Source of the DNA: Merzomyia westermanni
Lineage: Eukaryota; Arthropoda; Insecta; Diptera; Tephritidae
Reading direction: 5' to 3'
NCBI GenBank assembly: GCA_949987695.1
Contig: OX465291.1
Coordinates: 66,560,946-66,624,945 of the forward strand
Length of the DNA stretch: 64,000 bases
Shown here: positions 1-11,488 of the stretch, in pieces
Position numbering within the stretch: the first letter of the stretch is position 1
Layout of the letters: each line of letters starts with the position of its first letter
The notes under the pieces: generated by a model
What the model was told of the DNA's origin: nothing
The model's input: the letters and a program-made list of their open reading frames with translations, nothing else
Databases searched by the model: none
Program-made: the position numbers and the translations under genes

Positions 1-1007
1 TTTTCGGCTTTGTTGTTTTCATCTTTTTGTATAATTATTTTTTTTTATTTCACATTGTTTGAGTAACAGGTGAGTGTTTTGTATTGTAAATTGTATTTGA
101 GCCACTGAAAAGCAATTCCGTTTCTTTTATACCATGGACTCCAATGCCGCTCACCTATTCACCTGCGCATACCCAGGTACTTGGGATGTTCCGAATGTTT
201 AATTTTAGACACCTCTTCTACATATGAAGATTTTTAACGCAGATATCAAGCGTATACATAATATAGTCACATAATTATTTGCAATTTGAATTTGAATTTC
301 AATCGCAAAAGCGGGCAGAATAATTTTACTTTTCAACTCAAATAATTTACTTGCCTGCATGTTTAAAAATTTACTCTACTTCCTGATCTCTAGCTTTATA
401 TTCTTCTGCCTCAACCTCAACTTTTTCTAAATCTTTCATATTGTTTCTCTCTATTTGTCATCAAAATCATGTCACAAACATTGTGACACTGGAATTTATA
501 TGCACAAAAATTGACTTGCCTACATTTTAGGATACCTTTTCATATATCACTGTATCTTCCACTTTTTTCCTCTTTTTCTCTTTCTCTCACCACCAATGCT
601 TTACAATCTTCACCTTCTTTACATCTCCCCTTTACTCTTACTCGACTTCTCCTCCCTGCTGCTCTGCTAGTTCTTATACGTTTTTTGCTCCGAAGATATA
701 GCGAACTAAAATTTTGTTTGAATTTGGTACCGCTCATTTTTTCCAAAATTATTTTTGATACACAGGACACTTTTATATAAAGCATCATTATCTTGAATTA
801 AATAAATTCGTTAATTTAAACCAAGCTTGCAGGTACATTCATAGTAGCTTTATATAGTAGCATGAGGTCGTGGCACTGCCCACTTTTGCCAAATAATATA
901 TATGTAGCCTATGGCGTAACTAGTGAACCCGAGAATCCACTGCAAATTTTTCATTAAAATCGGTTAAGTACTTTAAACGCCTTCAAAAGACCAACATTCT
1001 TTTTTAT
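1..1007. other. No gene seen; R-like motif near the end
   Basis: A+T-rich sequence without a believable coding region. The stretch around 510-670 is strongly pyrimidine-rich on the + strand, which opens spurious frames on both strands. From about 865 there is a short GTGGCACTGCCCACTTTT-type motif followed by an AAAATCGGTTAAG-like stretch. That resembles the modules of repeat family R described at 1785-2945, so the last 150 bases are probably an R fragment. Confidence 0.6.
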
Positions 1008-1782
1008 ACCCAGTGTGTACTAGTACACAGGGTATTATAGTTTTGTCCATATAACGGTGGTTTGTAACAGAACAAAATAATGGAGATAGATATAGAGTTC
1101 CATATATCAGAGTTCTTAGAATGGACAGAGGAATACATTAACACATGTCCGTCCCTCCGTCCATGGATGGACTCGATAACTTGAGTAAAAGTTGAGAGAT
1201 TTGAATGAAATTTAGTACACAGGTTGCTTTCTGGCCGAGGAGGTTGCTATTTCAAATAGGCGAAATCGAACAATAACTACACCTCTTTTTTTTCGATATT
1301 GAAAATTTCGAAAAAAGTTTAAAATGAGTTAATTAAATAATAAAAGCAGCTGCTATAATAAAGTTTGGTACATTTATAAAGTTGGCCGTCCTATTGACGA
1401 TTTTACCAAATTTTTTAAAGGGGCTTGGCACCGCCCACATATGAGTCAAGCAATTTACAAATTCAACTGTTAATAACTTCATAACCTTCTAAGGTAGAAA
1501 TACAAAACTTGATAAGAGGTTTACTATCAAGATGTAGAACACGTCCAGTGAAAATATCCAAAAGCGGTGTACGATCACGGCCACTGTTGTACTAAAGCTT
1601 TCTTAAAGAGAGGTAGGAAACCGGAACGTGCCATAAACTATTATTAACAAATAAAATAATCAAAACTTTTGTACTAAAGTTTTCTAAGAGGGGTGTAGGA
1701 GAACAGAATATGACATAAACCCTTCAGTGACTCAGATAAGTCGTAGAATTTGGTAGTTACAATGGCCTGATGATCTCATTAG
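1008..1782 (+). repeat. Dispersed repeat family Q, copy 1
   Basis: It starts with a TATACC...GGGTAT inverted motif flanking a GTGTACTAGTACAC palindrome, then ATTATAGTTTTGTCC and a CGTCCGT-rich stretch. The reverse complement of 42190-42795 reads in the same order: the same ATTATAGTTTTGTCC block, a GGTTTGTAA-like block, GTCCGTCC, GATAACTTGAG, then a TCGATATTGAAAATTTCGAAAA block. The repeat call therefore rests on an internal match within this window. No coding sequence was recognised and the class is unknown. Confidence 0.65.
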
Positions 1783-1784
1783 TA

Positions 1785-2945
1785 CATGTGTGTTATCCGA
1801 TTTGCCTAATTTTTGGCAGAGGTACAATACATACCATTAAGAAGCAGCTGATCAATTTTGATTGGAATATCAAGTTGAAACTAAAATCGATCGCCTTTGA
1901 AAAAGCAGAATTTTTATGCTGAAAAGTGGGCGGCGCCACGCCTACTTCCCCAAAATCTACAAAAAATGTTTACGGTCAAGTTTTCCTTAAAAAGTTTATT
2001 ATGTGCGCAAGTTCTTATTGATATAGCTTGCATGGTTATAGAAATATCGCGTTTTACATTTTCCGTTAAAATTTTCAGAACTATGCTAAAAACTGGGCGT
2101 GGCCGTTAACCCGTATCGCCCATTTTCACAAGAAACCGTTACCTCTATATATTCAACAATATCGTTTCGATAAATCAATTTTTGCCGGAGCTATGGCATA
2201 AAAAGTTTTGTGGAATAATCCACTATAAAAGGGACGGGACCAATCCCATTTACAGAAATGTTTATTTTTCGACTTTCTCCGTTTACGGACACTTTAAAAG
2301 TGAAATAGAAATGATATCAAGCTATTGTACGCAAAGTTATTGCCTATTAAATATATCTACGATTCTTTTCAAAATCTTTCCTGGACCTGACCTTATTTCT
2401 CCCAGTTTTTTCGTAAATACACCTTCTATTATTATAAATATGTGTGCTAAATGTCGTTTCGATATCTTGAACGGTTTTTGATTTATGATTAATATTATTT
2501 CTTAACTTGACTTAATGAAAAGTGGGCGGTGCCATGTCCCTTTTCAAAAATTTCTGTAAAAATGTATTTTCTGCCTTAACATTAATGTACACACCAAATT
2601 TTATCCTTATAAGTGTATTATGTACTGACTAATCACTTTTTTTGTTTTTTCGAAAATATTCTATATATAAAAAGTGGGCGTGGCTATAATCCGATTTCGC
2701 CCACTTTAAATAGCGCTCGGAGATGAGTGCCAAGAAAGCTGCGTACCAAATTTCATTAAGATATCGCAAAAGTTACTCAAGTTTTCGTGTTAACAGACGG
2801 GCGGATATGGCTTAATCAATTTCTTTTTTCCTCCTGAACATTTTGATATACTATAAGTCAATATCTATCTCGATCCGTTTATGACGTTGCATACCACCGT
2901 TAGGCGACTAATATACCTTGTGTGAGTAGCACTACCAGGTATAAA
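1785..2945 (-). repeat. Dispersed repeat family R, copy A
   Basis: This matches 11922-13090 and 24411-26075 in reverse orientation. Shared blocks in order include GTGTTATCCG, GAAGCAGCTGA, GAAAAGTGGGCGGCGCCACGCC, CCACTATAAAAGGG, TTATAAGTGTATTATGTAC, TTCTTTTTTCCTCCTGAACA and CACCGTTAGGCGAC. It is internally modular: GTGGGCG(T/G)GGC-type motifs recur about every 150-300 bp, each near a GATATCG-type phrase. No protein motif is visible. It is probably a non-coding mobile-element family, class unknown. Confidence 0.75.
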
Positions 2946-4435
2946 AATTTAGTTTGGTTTAAAAAGCTTTGTGCAACAACTTTTAAAATAGATGCATTCA
3001 ACATTTAATGTTAAAATCTTGAAAAATTTCAAAACCCAGAAATTCGGCTGATGAATTGTAAAAATCGGTGAAGTATATGAACTCCTATTCAAATTTCAAA
3101 CAAAAAAGATAAACCATTTCAATTGGCAATAAAAAAGTATTAAACATTTTTCTTATAAATATTAAACCCTACATTTGTAGAATATATTTTACCGCATTTT
3201 GTTCCATTTTGCGAGAATAACATTTATTTTTGTATGGAAAATATTGGAAGAGGGCTCTAAATACTTAAAACTTAACATCTGTACTATGATATAAAAGTGT
3301 TTGGTGGTCAAGGTTATCAGCAACTGCGAGTGAACTACCGTCGGCTAAAAATCTACCGTCAACGTAATGAGTTTGCATCCCTTCGCCGAGTTAAACTTTA
3401 GTCAGTCAAGTGCTGATTCTTGCCTCTGCGCACAGCCAAACAGACTCTAAACGTTATATTAAAGTAGTCCAGTAAATGTAAGTGGTTGTGATCAATTGTA
3501 GCAAAGTATGTTTGCATTGCGAAATTCACATACTTCGGCAAGATTCTAATTTCTGCCCAGATTTTCCTTCGCACATGAAACAGTAGATAAGCTTTGTGCC
3601 TCTCATCCCTAACCAGTTTTTGGTGTTTAAGTGCTGTGCTACCTGACCTTTGCGTTATGTCGAAGTTGTCTTTTTGAAACCTGAGGTTGTTTACAAATTT
3701 ATTGTAAACTTTGTTGATTTTTCTCTTGTTGCCTTTTTGTTTTGCTGATTTGTTGCACCAGTGATGTTGATTTATTTGCAAAAATTTTTAGGTTTTTTGT
3801 TGTATTAAACTTTGGAAAATCTTGTTAACACTTGTTTATGATTTCATTTGTGTAGCAGATTTCTGCAAATTCTTGTACTAAGTGTCTTGTTATTCGTATG
3901 AACTTTTAATTTCTACTTTTTATTTAAAAACCTGATTTGGCTTATAATTGAAGTTTGCACAGAAATGTTGCTTTGTATGTACAAACAAATATAGGCGGCT
4001 AAAATTTTTGCCATAAGAATGGTTCTTTGTTATATGAATGATTTCGCTTTGAACGCATTAGGAGTTACAGAGAGAGTATTGGCATATGTTTCCTCTGCTT
4101 ATTTTTGGATTTGCTTTACTATCATTTAAAATTTTGTTCCAATATCGAAGCTGTAAAATAATAGCAATAATTAGCCTTTGATTTAGGGGTTTAGAACGGG
4201 GTCCTAGATAAATGTTTGCAGAGAAGCTTTTTCATTAGCAAAATGGATTAGGATTGTTGTTGACCAGTGCTGAGGGTGAGCTTATTTTGAAAAACCTTTT
4301 TCTAAACATTTCCATGTCGCCTGTTTCGGTGGTACTTTAACCCCAGACCTTCGTCATCAATAAAGGAGAAGTAAAATAAAGGAGATGTGTTTAAAACCGA
4401 TGCAACGCTAAAGGTTAGTTATAAGTAACCTGAGG
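2946..4435. other. No gene recognised
   Basis: A+T-rich sequence. A minus-strand open frame of 127 codons lies at 3398-3781, but its Lys/Asn/Gln/His-rich product matches nothing I know and there is no supporting signal, so I do not call it a gene. No inverted-repeat pair or target-site duplication was found. Confidence 0.5.
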
Positions 4436-4925
4436 TGAAGAAAGAACAGAAAAGAACTTAGAAAAAACGAAACGAGCGACGAAAATAGAGATGGTATTAA
4501 TAAATTGCGAGTGTGATCATGGAGTCAATACCCTAATCCCATTAAACAAACCGACTATGATGAAGTGAGGATGGCAATATCTCGGCAGAAAAGTAATAAA
4601 TCGTCAGGGAATGATGGACTACGCTGTTAAAACGCGAATTTTGGGAGTTATTGAAAAACATACATAAACTCTTATGCAGAATACGGTCGTAAGAGTGCGT
4701 TCAGACTAGAGCTTTATTACCCTCAACTTTCACCAACGGATGAATTTTACTTCAATACAAAAAATATACGACCATGCCAAATGACATTGAGTAACGTGAC
4801 GAACGGATCGCTTTGTGAAACGTTAAGTCGGAAAAAGCTTAGGCTCTACGAGTCCCTATTCATACCTGTCCTGATTTGTTGCTTGAAATCTAAGACAGTG
4901 TTGAAATGAGGTGTGTTTCGAACGG
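4436..4925 (+). pseudogene. RTE-like LINE relic (reverse transcriptase fragments)
   Basis: The stretch near 4550-4620 translates as DYDEVRMAISRQKSNKSSGN-like sequence followed by DGL. That is the N-terminal part of an RTE-type reverse transcriptase (family pattern: ...AIxxLKNNKSxGxDGLPAEL). Near 4850-4910 a frame reads LYESLFIPVLICCLES. This resembles the RTE C-terminal phrase found better preserved at 62026-62070 on the minus strand (LYKSLIAPGLLYGAEAW). Frames are broken by stops and shifts, and the central domain is missing. It is a dead fragment. Confidence 0.55.
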
Positions 4926-5164
4926 AACTTAACGAGGAGGGGTAGATATAAGCAAAAATTACGTAGACGAGCTAGAACGGAATGTTTTTATTTTGGCAAA
5001 GGAAAACCGCAACAGAGGAAGCGCCAACAGCAGACTGAAGTGGAAATAGGAGGTGAAGGGTGGATCGGCCACCCTTGATGTTTTCAGTTGTCAGCTCTGG
5101 CTAGAAGAGAATATGTATTTGAAAAATAATAAACGCGTTCAAGGTAAGCCTTATCCGCATGTTT

Positions 5165-5830
5165 TTGTTTTTGTTTACATCGATGAAGGGTTGTGGGGGG
5201 TGTTGTCGAAAATGACAGTCCTTTGCCGGATATGAACCCGGCAGCACTCACAAGCGGAATATACGCGATTGCCGCGGGAGTGCTTTTGTATACCCAGTAA
5301 AACCTGGCAGCCACCGTCGTGTGGCGGTGGTTTTGCTGGCCTACCACACTGGAGGGCCAAGGTTAGAGTTGTCAGACAAGTCAGATCAAAAATGGTTTGA
5401 AAAAGTTTTTTTCAAGCGGGGTCTCCGCTCGGCAGTTGTTTGGCAAACTCTCCGAGTGTAGTTCTGTGGTGGAAAGCTTCTCAGCAAAAATGCATCTGCT
5501 TTGTAAATGCAGTTCAGGGTCGGCAAAAAACTTTAGGACCCTCAGTTTGTAGGAAGAGTTAGAAGCGGCACACCACAAATTGGACGATAACTTAGACCTT
5601 AGTCTGCTCGGAGGTATATCACGCCAAATATTTTATATAGTGGAACCTTCTAGGTTATCCCTCTGTAAGAAAAAAGGTTGGTGCTAATGTGAGGTGAGAG
5701 ACATCATATTCGTAGATCGAGCGTCAAGTTGCATTATTACACTTTGTGGGTTTTAGTCGCCTCTTAAGACCTGCATGCCTTACCACGGGTATATCCTAAG
5801 CCCCTAACTCGCTGGGATATCCATATCCGC
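5165..5830 (+). repeat. GTTG-type dispersed repeat, copy split by a SINE
   Basis: The parts 5165-5304 and 5640-5825 align in order with the uninterrupted copy at 23262-23605. Shared blocks are GACAGTCCTT(T/G)GCCGGAT, CCAGT(A/G)AAACC, CTTCTAGGT, GAGGTGA, CATCATAT(T/C)CGTAGATC, GTCGCCTCTTA and CCCCTAAC. The gap in the alignment is exactly the SINE at 5305-5640, so this repeat was interrupted by a later insertion. I recall this repeat as common in tephritid genomes but cannot check that here. Confidence 0.7.
5305..5640 (+). mobile_element. tRNA-like SINE, copy S1
   Basis: It begins TGGCAGCCACCGTCGTGTGGCGG, a tRNA-like head, and runs through CTACCACAC, CCAAGGTTAGAG and the body blocks TTTGGCAAACTCTCCGAGTG and CTTCTCAGCAAAAATGCATC, ending with TATATCACGCCAAAT. 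The same order appears at 13331, 26378 and, reversed, at 30690-30998. Flanking GTAAAACC / GTGGAACC could be a decayed target duplication. The B-box-like site here is mutated (GGTTAGAG), so this copy is probably not transcribable. Confidence 0.7.
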
Positions 5831-6043
5831 ATAACACTGTCTGCATCAGGAAGACTTCCCTAATTTTTTTTCGACAGTGTTTTGTTGTTATAAACTACAA
5901 TTGTGTTCTTAAAGTGTTACTCTCCGTTTTCGGATTTGGTTAATAGGCTAGCGAATAGGGTTTCCTATCTTGCGAATCGCCAAACGGTAAGTTTGCAAAA
6001 TCCTATTCCGGTAAGAAGTCGTTAAACAGGTCCGGAAGGTCTA

Positions 6044-7301
6044 CGAGGTGTGTTCAAAAAGTATCGCGAATTTTGTGTTTTTTCAAAAATTATTTATTTA
6101 TTCATGAATATCTATTTTGTCCCCTTCAAAGTAATCCCCATGAGATATTATACACTTGTGCCAACGGTTTTTCCAATCTTCGAAGCACTTCAAAAAATCA
6201 TTTTTTTTGTATCTTGTTCAGCTCCTCCTTCGATGCCGTCTTTATCTCGTCAAGAGAAGCGTAACGTCGTCCTTTCATGGGCCTCTTCAGTTTAGGGAAC
6301 AAGAAAAAGTCACAGGGGGCCAGATCTGGGGAATACGGTGGCTGCGGCATCATTAGTGTGTTGTTTTTGGCCAAAAAGTCGCGCACAAGCAACGATGCGT
6401 GAGCAGGGGCGTTATCGTGGTGCAAAAGCCAATTTTTGTTCTTCCACAAATCCGGGCGTTTCTGGCGGATTGCTTCGCGCAAATTGTGCATAACTTGCAG
6501 GTAATATTCCCTATTGACCGTTCTTCCCTGTGGCAAGAACTCATGATGCACCACGCCCCTGCAATCGAAGAAAACTGTCAGCAAAACTTTCACATTCGAC
6601 CGAACTTGGCGCGCTTTTTTCGGTCTTGGTTCGTGCGGCAGCTTCCATTGAGATGATTGAGCTTTGGTTTCCACGTCATAACCATAAAACCACGATTCGT
6701 CACCAGTTATGACCCTCTGGAGCAAATTTGGGTCGTCGCGGACAGAGTTTAACATCTCATTAGCAATGCGATGCTGTTTTTGGTCACAATTGAGCAATTT
6801 TGGTACGAATTTCGCGGCGACCCGTCTCATGCCCAAATCATTGATAAAAATCGAATGGCACGAGCCAATCGATATGTTAAGGTCCTCAGCAACTTCTCTA
6901 ACGGTGATTCGACGATTGGCCAATACCATTTTCTCCACTTCATTAATTTTTTCGTCTGTTGTTGAAGTGCTCGGGCGTCCGGCACGCTCTTCGTCGTTCA
7001 CATCTTCTCGGCCTTCTGAGAACATTTTGTACCACCGATAAACGTTGCTTCGGTCCAAGGTAGCTTCTCCGTATGCCACAGTCAACATTCGGAATGCATC
7101 CGCGCACTTAATTTCGTTTTTCACACAAAATTTGATACAGGTTCTTTGATCCATTTTTTTGAATGGGTAAAAATCGAAGACGATCCAAAACACGTGCAAG
7201 CAAAGCAGCTGTCAACAATTAACTGAACATTCGAAATTCGAATATACGAGTACATAACCAGCGAAAATTCAAAATTCGCGATACTTTTTGAACACACCTC
7301 G
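6044..7301 (-). mobile_element. Mariner (DD34D) element, copy 1, full length
   Basis: A 1,258-bp element bounded by TA dinucleotides (6042-6043 and 7302-7303), the target duplication expected of Tc1/mariner elements. Perfect terminal inverted repeats of about 32 bp begin CGAGGTGTGTTCAAAAAGTA. The transposase runs on the minus strand. Size, TIR length, TSD and DD34D catalytic spacing all fit the mariner family. A deletion copy with the same termini lies at 39338-40220. Confidence 0.95.
6098..7154 (-). pseudogene. Mariner DD34D transposase, C-terminal frameshift
   Basis: Cut-and-paste transposase acting in the nucleus on its own 32-bp TIRs. I start at the ATG at 7154 (MDQRTCIKF), because the N-terminal helix-turn-helix of mariners begins there; the frame upstream to 7199 is probably untranslated. 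Visible motifs: two HTH regions (about residues 5-110), VITGDESWFYGY with the first catalytic Asp, HHDNAPAH with the second and YSPDLAPCDFFLFP with the third. The last two Asp are separated by 34 residues. The frame stops early at 6198. An 8-T run at 6201-6208 adds one base relative to the 7-T run in the copy at 39.5 kb. In the other frame the usual mariner tail continues to a stop at 6098-6100, giving about 351 residues in the unshifted form. The three catalytic Asp are intact; about 33 C-terminal residues are lost. Confidence 0.9.
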
Positions 7302-7303
7302 TA

Positions 7304-8438
7304 TATCATGACATTGCAGTAGTAAATATGGGCATTGCGACATCATGTATACCACCGTCGATATAATTAGTAGCCCAAAATATAGCATCAGCACACCCAC
7401 GAACCACAATTTCCTAATTAAAATCCATATTTATTTTTGTTTCATATGAATTGTGTATATGCACGTTTTTATATATATATTTATATCTCCAAATGCACTT
7501 ATTAATAGTCTATCCATATCAATTATGCAAGCTTCGTACTACCGCTCCATTTCGGAAGTAATTATAAGGTTCGAGCTAATTCAAAGTCGTTAATTGTTGA
7601 ATGCGGCTGACCCCTGCAAGAAAATGTGGAAGGTCCAAAGGCTAAGCAGAAGTATAATTTATACTTGTGTCCCAAGCGCAATAAGAGGATTCTAATATAT
7701 AATGGCTTATAAAGTGCATATGTACGTGCGGAATAGTTTCGCTATGAATATCTTAAGTTCAGGATGGCTTGAGGTGTATGTGTATTTACTTGTGTGTGTA
7801 ATTAAGTTTAGACTTTTGCGTTTGCCACTTAAGCTAAATATGAGTTTGCAAGGTAAAACATCTACTTATCAGCATGCAAACTACTGCCACTAGACACATT
7901 GTCGAGACAGAAAGCAAAGAAAAGTTTCAGACAAACATCCACTCTTATAAATAGTACATATCCATATATAGGGCTTGTAAAAACAAACTAGGCACTTTAG
8001 CACTTGAAGCTAGAAAGGTCTTGTTGGCAGTACTAATAATGGTATGCATGTGTGCTTGTGTAAATATATAGCTATGGGAAAGAAATAGCACAGTTTAAAC
8101 AGTCCAAACATAAAATGTATACGAAAACTGGTGTTTCTTAAGATACGAATATATTGGTATTTAAGAGATACACACTCTAGATACTTTAACCAAAGCGGGT
8201 TAATCAGAAGTAGAACGCTCCCTTGGCAAACAAAGATCACACCCCATAACCCGTCATTATACCTGTCCTGATATATAACTTGGAATCATAAACACTGCCA
8301 AAATCAGATAAAATTACCCTGTGTGACATGTGCTATTTCTTTGCACAATACTGTAGATATGAGCAAGTATTTGTTATGAGTTTTATGTGCTACTAAGATT
8401 AACACCCACTTTGTTGTCGATAAGTACGTATATATATA
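7304..8438. other. No gene; faint RTE-like trace
   Basis: A+T-rich sequence with TATATA runs. Around 8240-8300 the phrase ATACCTGTCCTGAT...AACACTGCC resembles the RTE LINE phrase at 4866-4910. It is too short to classify firmly. Nothing else was recognised. Confidence 0.4.
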
Positions 8439-8440
8439 TA

Positions 8441-8810
8441 CAGGGTGGCGCAAAAGTAATCCTCCTATCAGAAAATGCCATAAATTTTGCGATTGGCCCC
8501 TAAAGTCAGTTCTGTTTTGACATTTGTGTAGTAAACACATGCGAAATACACGTTAATAAACAATGTTACGCTACACTGCTCCAGAACGCGGAATATTGCT
8601 GACTATTTATTTGACCAATAATCGGTCGGGGCCAAACGGTTACTGTGAATGGTGAGCGCTACAGAGCAATGATCAACGAGTTCTTTTTGCCGCAACTTGA
8701 TGAATTGGGATTGGAAAACATGTGGTTCCAACAAGACGGTGCAACAGCACACACTGCACGTGCCACAACCGATATGCTGAACATCGGAAGCTTACTTTTG
8801 CGCCACCTTG
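8441..8810 (+). mobile_element. 370-bp deletion derivative of a DD41D-type mariner, copy 1
   Basis: Flanked by TA at 8439-8440 and 8811-8812. Ends are CAGGGTGGCGCAAAAGTAA and, inverted, CAAGGTGGCGCAAAAGTAA. Inside, a short N-terminal piece (MLRYTAPERGILLTIYL..NNRS, typical of a mariner HTH start) is joined to VNGERYRAM...LENMWFQQDGATAHTA, which contains the second catalytic Asp. The middle and C-terminal parts of the transposase are missing and the two pieces are in different frames. It cannot encode a transposase and would have needed one supplied in trans. Confidence 0.85.
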
Positions 8811-8812
8811 TA

Positions 8813-10200
8813 TATGCCAAGACTTAAAGACTTGCCAGACAGCACGTCAATCCGGAAGTAACAAGATGATTCTGATTAAATTGCGAATTTACGTTGGTTA
8901 ATCCTCATTAAAGTTCATAGCTAAATGAAAATATAAGTTGGAATCTGTAGAAGTTTCGTTGAAAACACTGCATAGTAAAGCATATTCTGCTTAGCTTTTA
9001 AATGTTCAAAGTTCTTAGTACTGTATACATGTAAATATTAGCGAACTGTGCCGAGATAGCAATACAGGCAGATGTTCACTCCTTTGGCTATACTCAAACG
9101 CTTGCGTAGGCTACATCGGTACACCTAGGTGTTGCCAAATATCAACGAAGATATAATAATGCAGATGTCCTTAAACTAAGCCCAACATATAAAATCTAAT
9201 CATATATTTTCATCAACGGTTTCAGTTTGTGCGCAGATCTGATCCGACACAAATTTGTTTCGAAATTCACTTTGCACTTTGTCATAATGGTTTGTCGGAT
9301 TAGACAGGGATGTTTTTGTTAACCATAACTAGACTATCCATGCGGTACGTTTGTGCTGATAAACCAACAGCCTAATCTCCGTGTTGAGTTCCGGCTTTGT
9401 TAAAGTTTATTGAAGTTAGGGCTCTCAAGGTGATAAATTCGGCTGAAAATGGCTCAAAAATTATTCCATATGTAACTAAAACTTTTATTAAATTCTTCTT
9501 AAACTTTTAGTTAACTTCTCTTTACTTACTTTGGTGGTCTTAAGTGAAAGGTCCCTTTCGAGTTTTTATCAAATTTAGTGCTTAGTTTATGGCGCTATAT
9601 GTCAGTGGTTTTACATACATATTGGAGTACATTGGCTAAGTACATGTTTTTCCATTTGACCTTTTTAACCCACTTCGATAGCAGTCGCTTAAGTTTGTGT
9701 TAATTTCAAAACATTACTCGTACTAAATAAAACCAAAGCAACAAGAATAGAGTCAACAAGACGACATTATTAACTTACAAATACATTTTGTTGCCGCCTA
9801 CTTCTTGCTCTTGCAAGCTTTGCCACATATTTACTGCTTACTGTACATATTTCCTAATAAACACTGGACACGTTCCGGCCATGACTGTAGTTAACTACCC
9901 GCTGCAATGGCTATCGAATTACAAAAACAAAAGAAAGCAATATCAAACAATAATGTTGAATACGACAGTGATACTTTAAAGAGGGTCCTTAACCAGCGGG
10001 TGCTACGCTGCGTGCCAAGCGCTGATATCATCCAAAATCATTTTCGTGCGCCACACTTACAACCCATAAAATGTGAATGAGAAACGATCGAGTGAGGTAG
10101 TGAGCCAACAAGTATGGGTCAAATTCGTTTTTAACATTCTATTTTTGGCAAGATTTGCTTTCACTTTAGTGAATAAAGTTTAGTCTTATGTAGTGCTACA
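8813..10200. other. No gene recognised
   Basis: A+T-rich, without coding motifs, inverted-repeat pairs or matches to the other repeats of this window that I could find. Confidence 0.5.
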
Positions 10201-10204
10201 CATT

Positions 10205-10232
10205 CACACACACACACACACACACACACATA
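10205..10232 (+). repeat. CA microsatellite
   Basis: About thirteen uninterrupted CA units, followed by ATAAACAG. Confidence 0.95.
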
Positions 10233-11020
10233 AACAGTCTAGCGCATCCTGCCACACATACAATAAACACAAACAATAGTGATTTTCATGTGAGTGCCGG
10301 CGGCGCTTTTACTTACTCGTTAACTTAAATGTGTAGCTATCGTTAAAATGGTCTCTGCACTTTTTGCTCTATTGTGAGAAGCTAACTGGTACTGCTATGT
10401 AGGGTAAAACCCATACAATTATAATCAAATAAATTTTTATATTATTGCCATTTTTATTATGCACACACACATAAATATGTTCAATAAAGAAAGGGCGGGT
10501 GCAAATGTCGATAGAAATTAATTAATTTCCAATGAAAGGACCCATCTTTGTAAAACAAAAAGATTCACTTATTTTTGGCTTTTTTCAAGCTTACGTGTGA
10601 TTAAAAGGTTTGGAATTTGCTACAAAAAAGTGGATACAATTTCGTAAGCAAATGAATGGTTTAAAATTTTGGCTCAAATTATTAGCCGTGTACCTACTAA
10701 TATAATTATTGCTTTTTGGGATCAATGTGTAGTAAGATTATATCTAATGAGTCCACCCAAGTGGAAGATTCTTTTTATCGGCATTCAGATTTTTCCAATT
10801 TTTTTTACACGTATCAGACATTTTCACTAAGTCCACCGGTAGAAGGCAATTGTTATCTAAGATTTCCGATCATAGAAACTGCACCAAACACAAAAGGGCA
10901 AGAATTGCTTTCGCGTTTAAAGCTACCTCTTTTTTACATGTTCTACTTCAACATGTGAGTAAAAAATTGTGAATTGCGCAACTCTTTTCCGAAGTTTGAC
11001 TTTTTTTCTGAAACTGCTTT
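10233..11020. other. No gene recognised
   Basis: A+T-rich sequence. A short plus-strand open frame at 10716-10958 has no recognisable motif. Nothing further can be supported. Confidence 0.45.
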
Positions 11021-11024
11021 GTAC

Positions 11025-11488
11025 AGTTCACAACAACCAAGAAAAAATACTTTTTCGAAATTCGAATTATGTTCAAAGTTATAACTTTAAACCTATTTTT
11101 GAAGTGTTCTAGTTATTGGCAGCTTTTTTGCGATTGGTCAAACCGATTTGGCTCGTTTTTTAAATATGTATATAAGGTAGTATTTTCCGCTAAACTGCAT
11201 TTTTTTTTGGCATATTTAGTTTTTTGTAAAAGTTATTTTTACATTCTGCTAGTAGTTTGTAATGAGCACTACAACATTATCCTAAAACGCGATCTGACAG
11301 CATTGAACAATTCATATTTTTGCAAAAAAATAAATATATCAAAATAAAAGAAAAACCAAATATGAGCAAAAAATTTACAAAACTTTGGAACTTAAAAAAT
11401 ATGTTTAAAGCTATAACTTAGAGTATAGTTCGAAATTCGAAAAATTGTGAAATAAGTATTTTTGTGTAATCATTGTGAGACACACCAC
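11025..11488. mobile_element. Small inverted-repeat element (MITE-like)
   Basis: The left arm near 11025-11110 reads ATACTTTTTCGAAATTCGAAT, then AAAGTTATAACTTTAAACCTATTTTTGAAG. The right arm near 11380-11485, reverse-complemented, gives ATACTTATTTCACAATTTTTCGAA, then AAGTTATAGCTTTAAACATATTTTTTAAG. Outer ends look like CACAACAACC versus CACAATGATTAC. There is no coding sequence and no clear target duplication, so boundaries are approximate and the class unknown. Confidence 0.5.

Noticed and set aside
511..788. Opposing open frames on both strands (89 and 82 codons)
   Set aside because: Caused by a pyrimidine-rich tract; low-complexity products with no motif.
3398..3781. 127-codon minus-strand frame
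   Set aside because: No recognisable domain, A/T-driven composition, no splice or promoter support.
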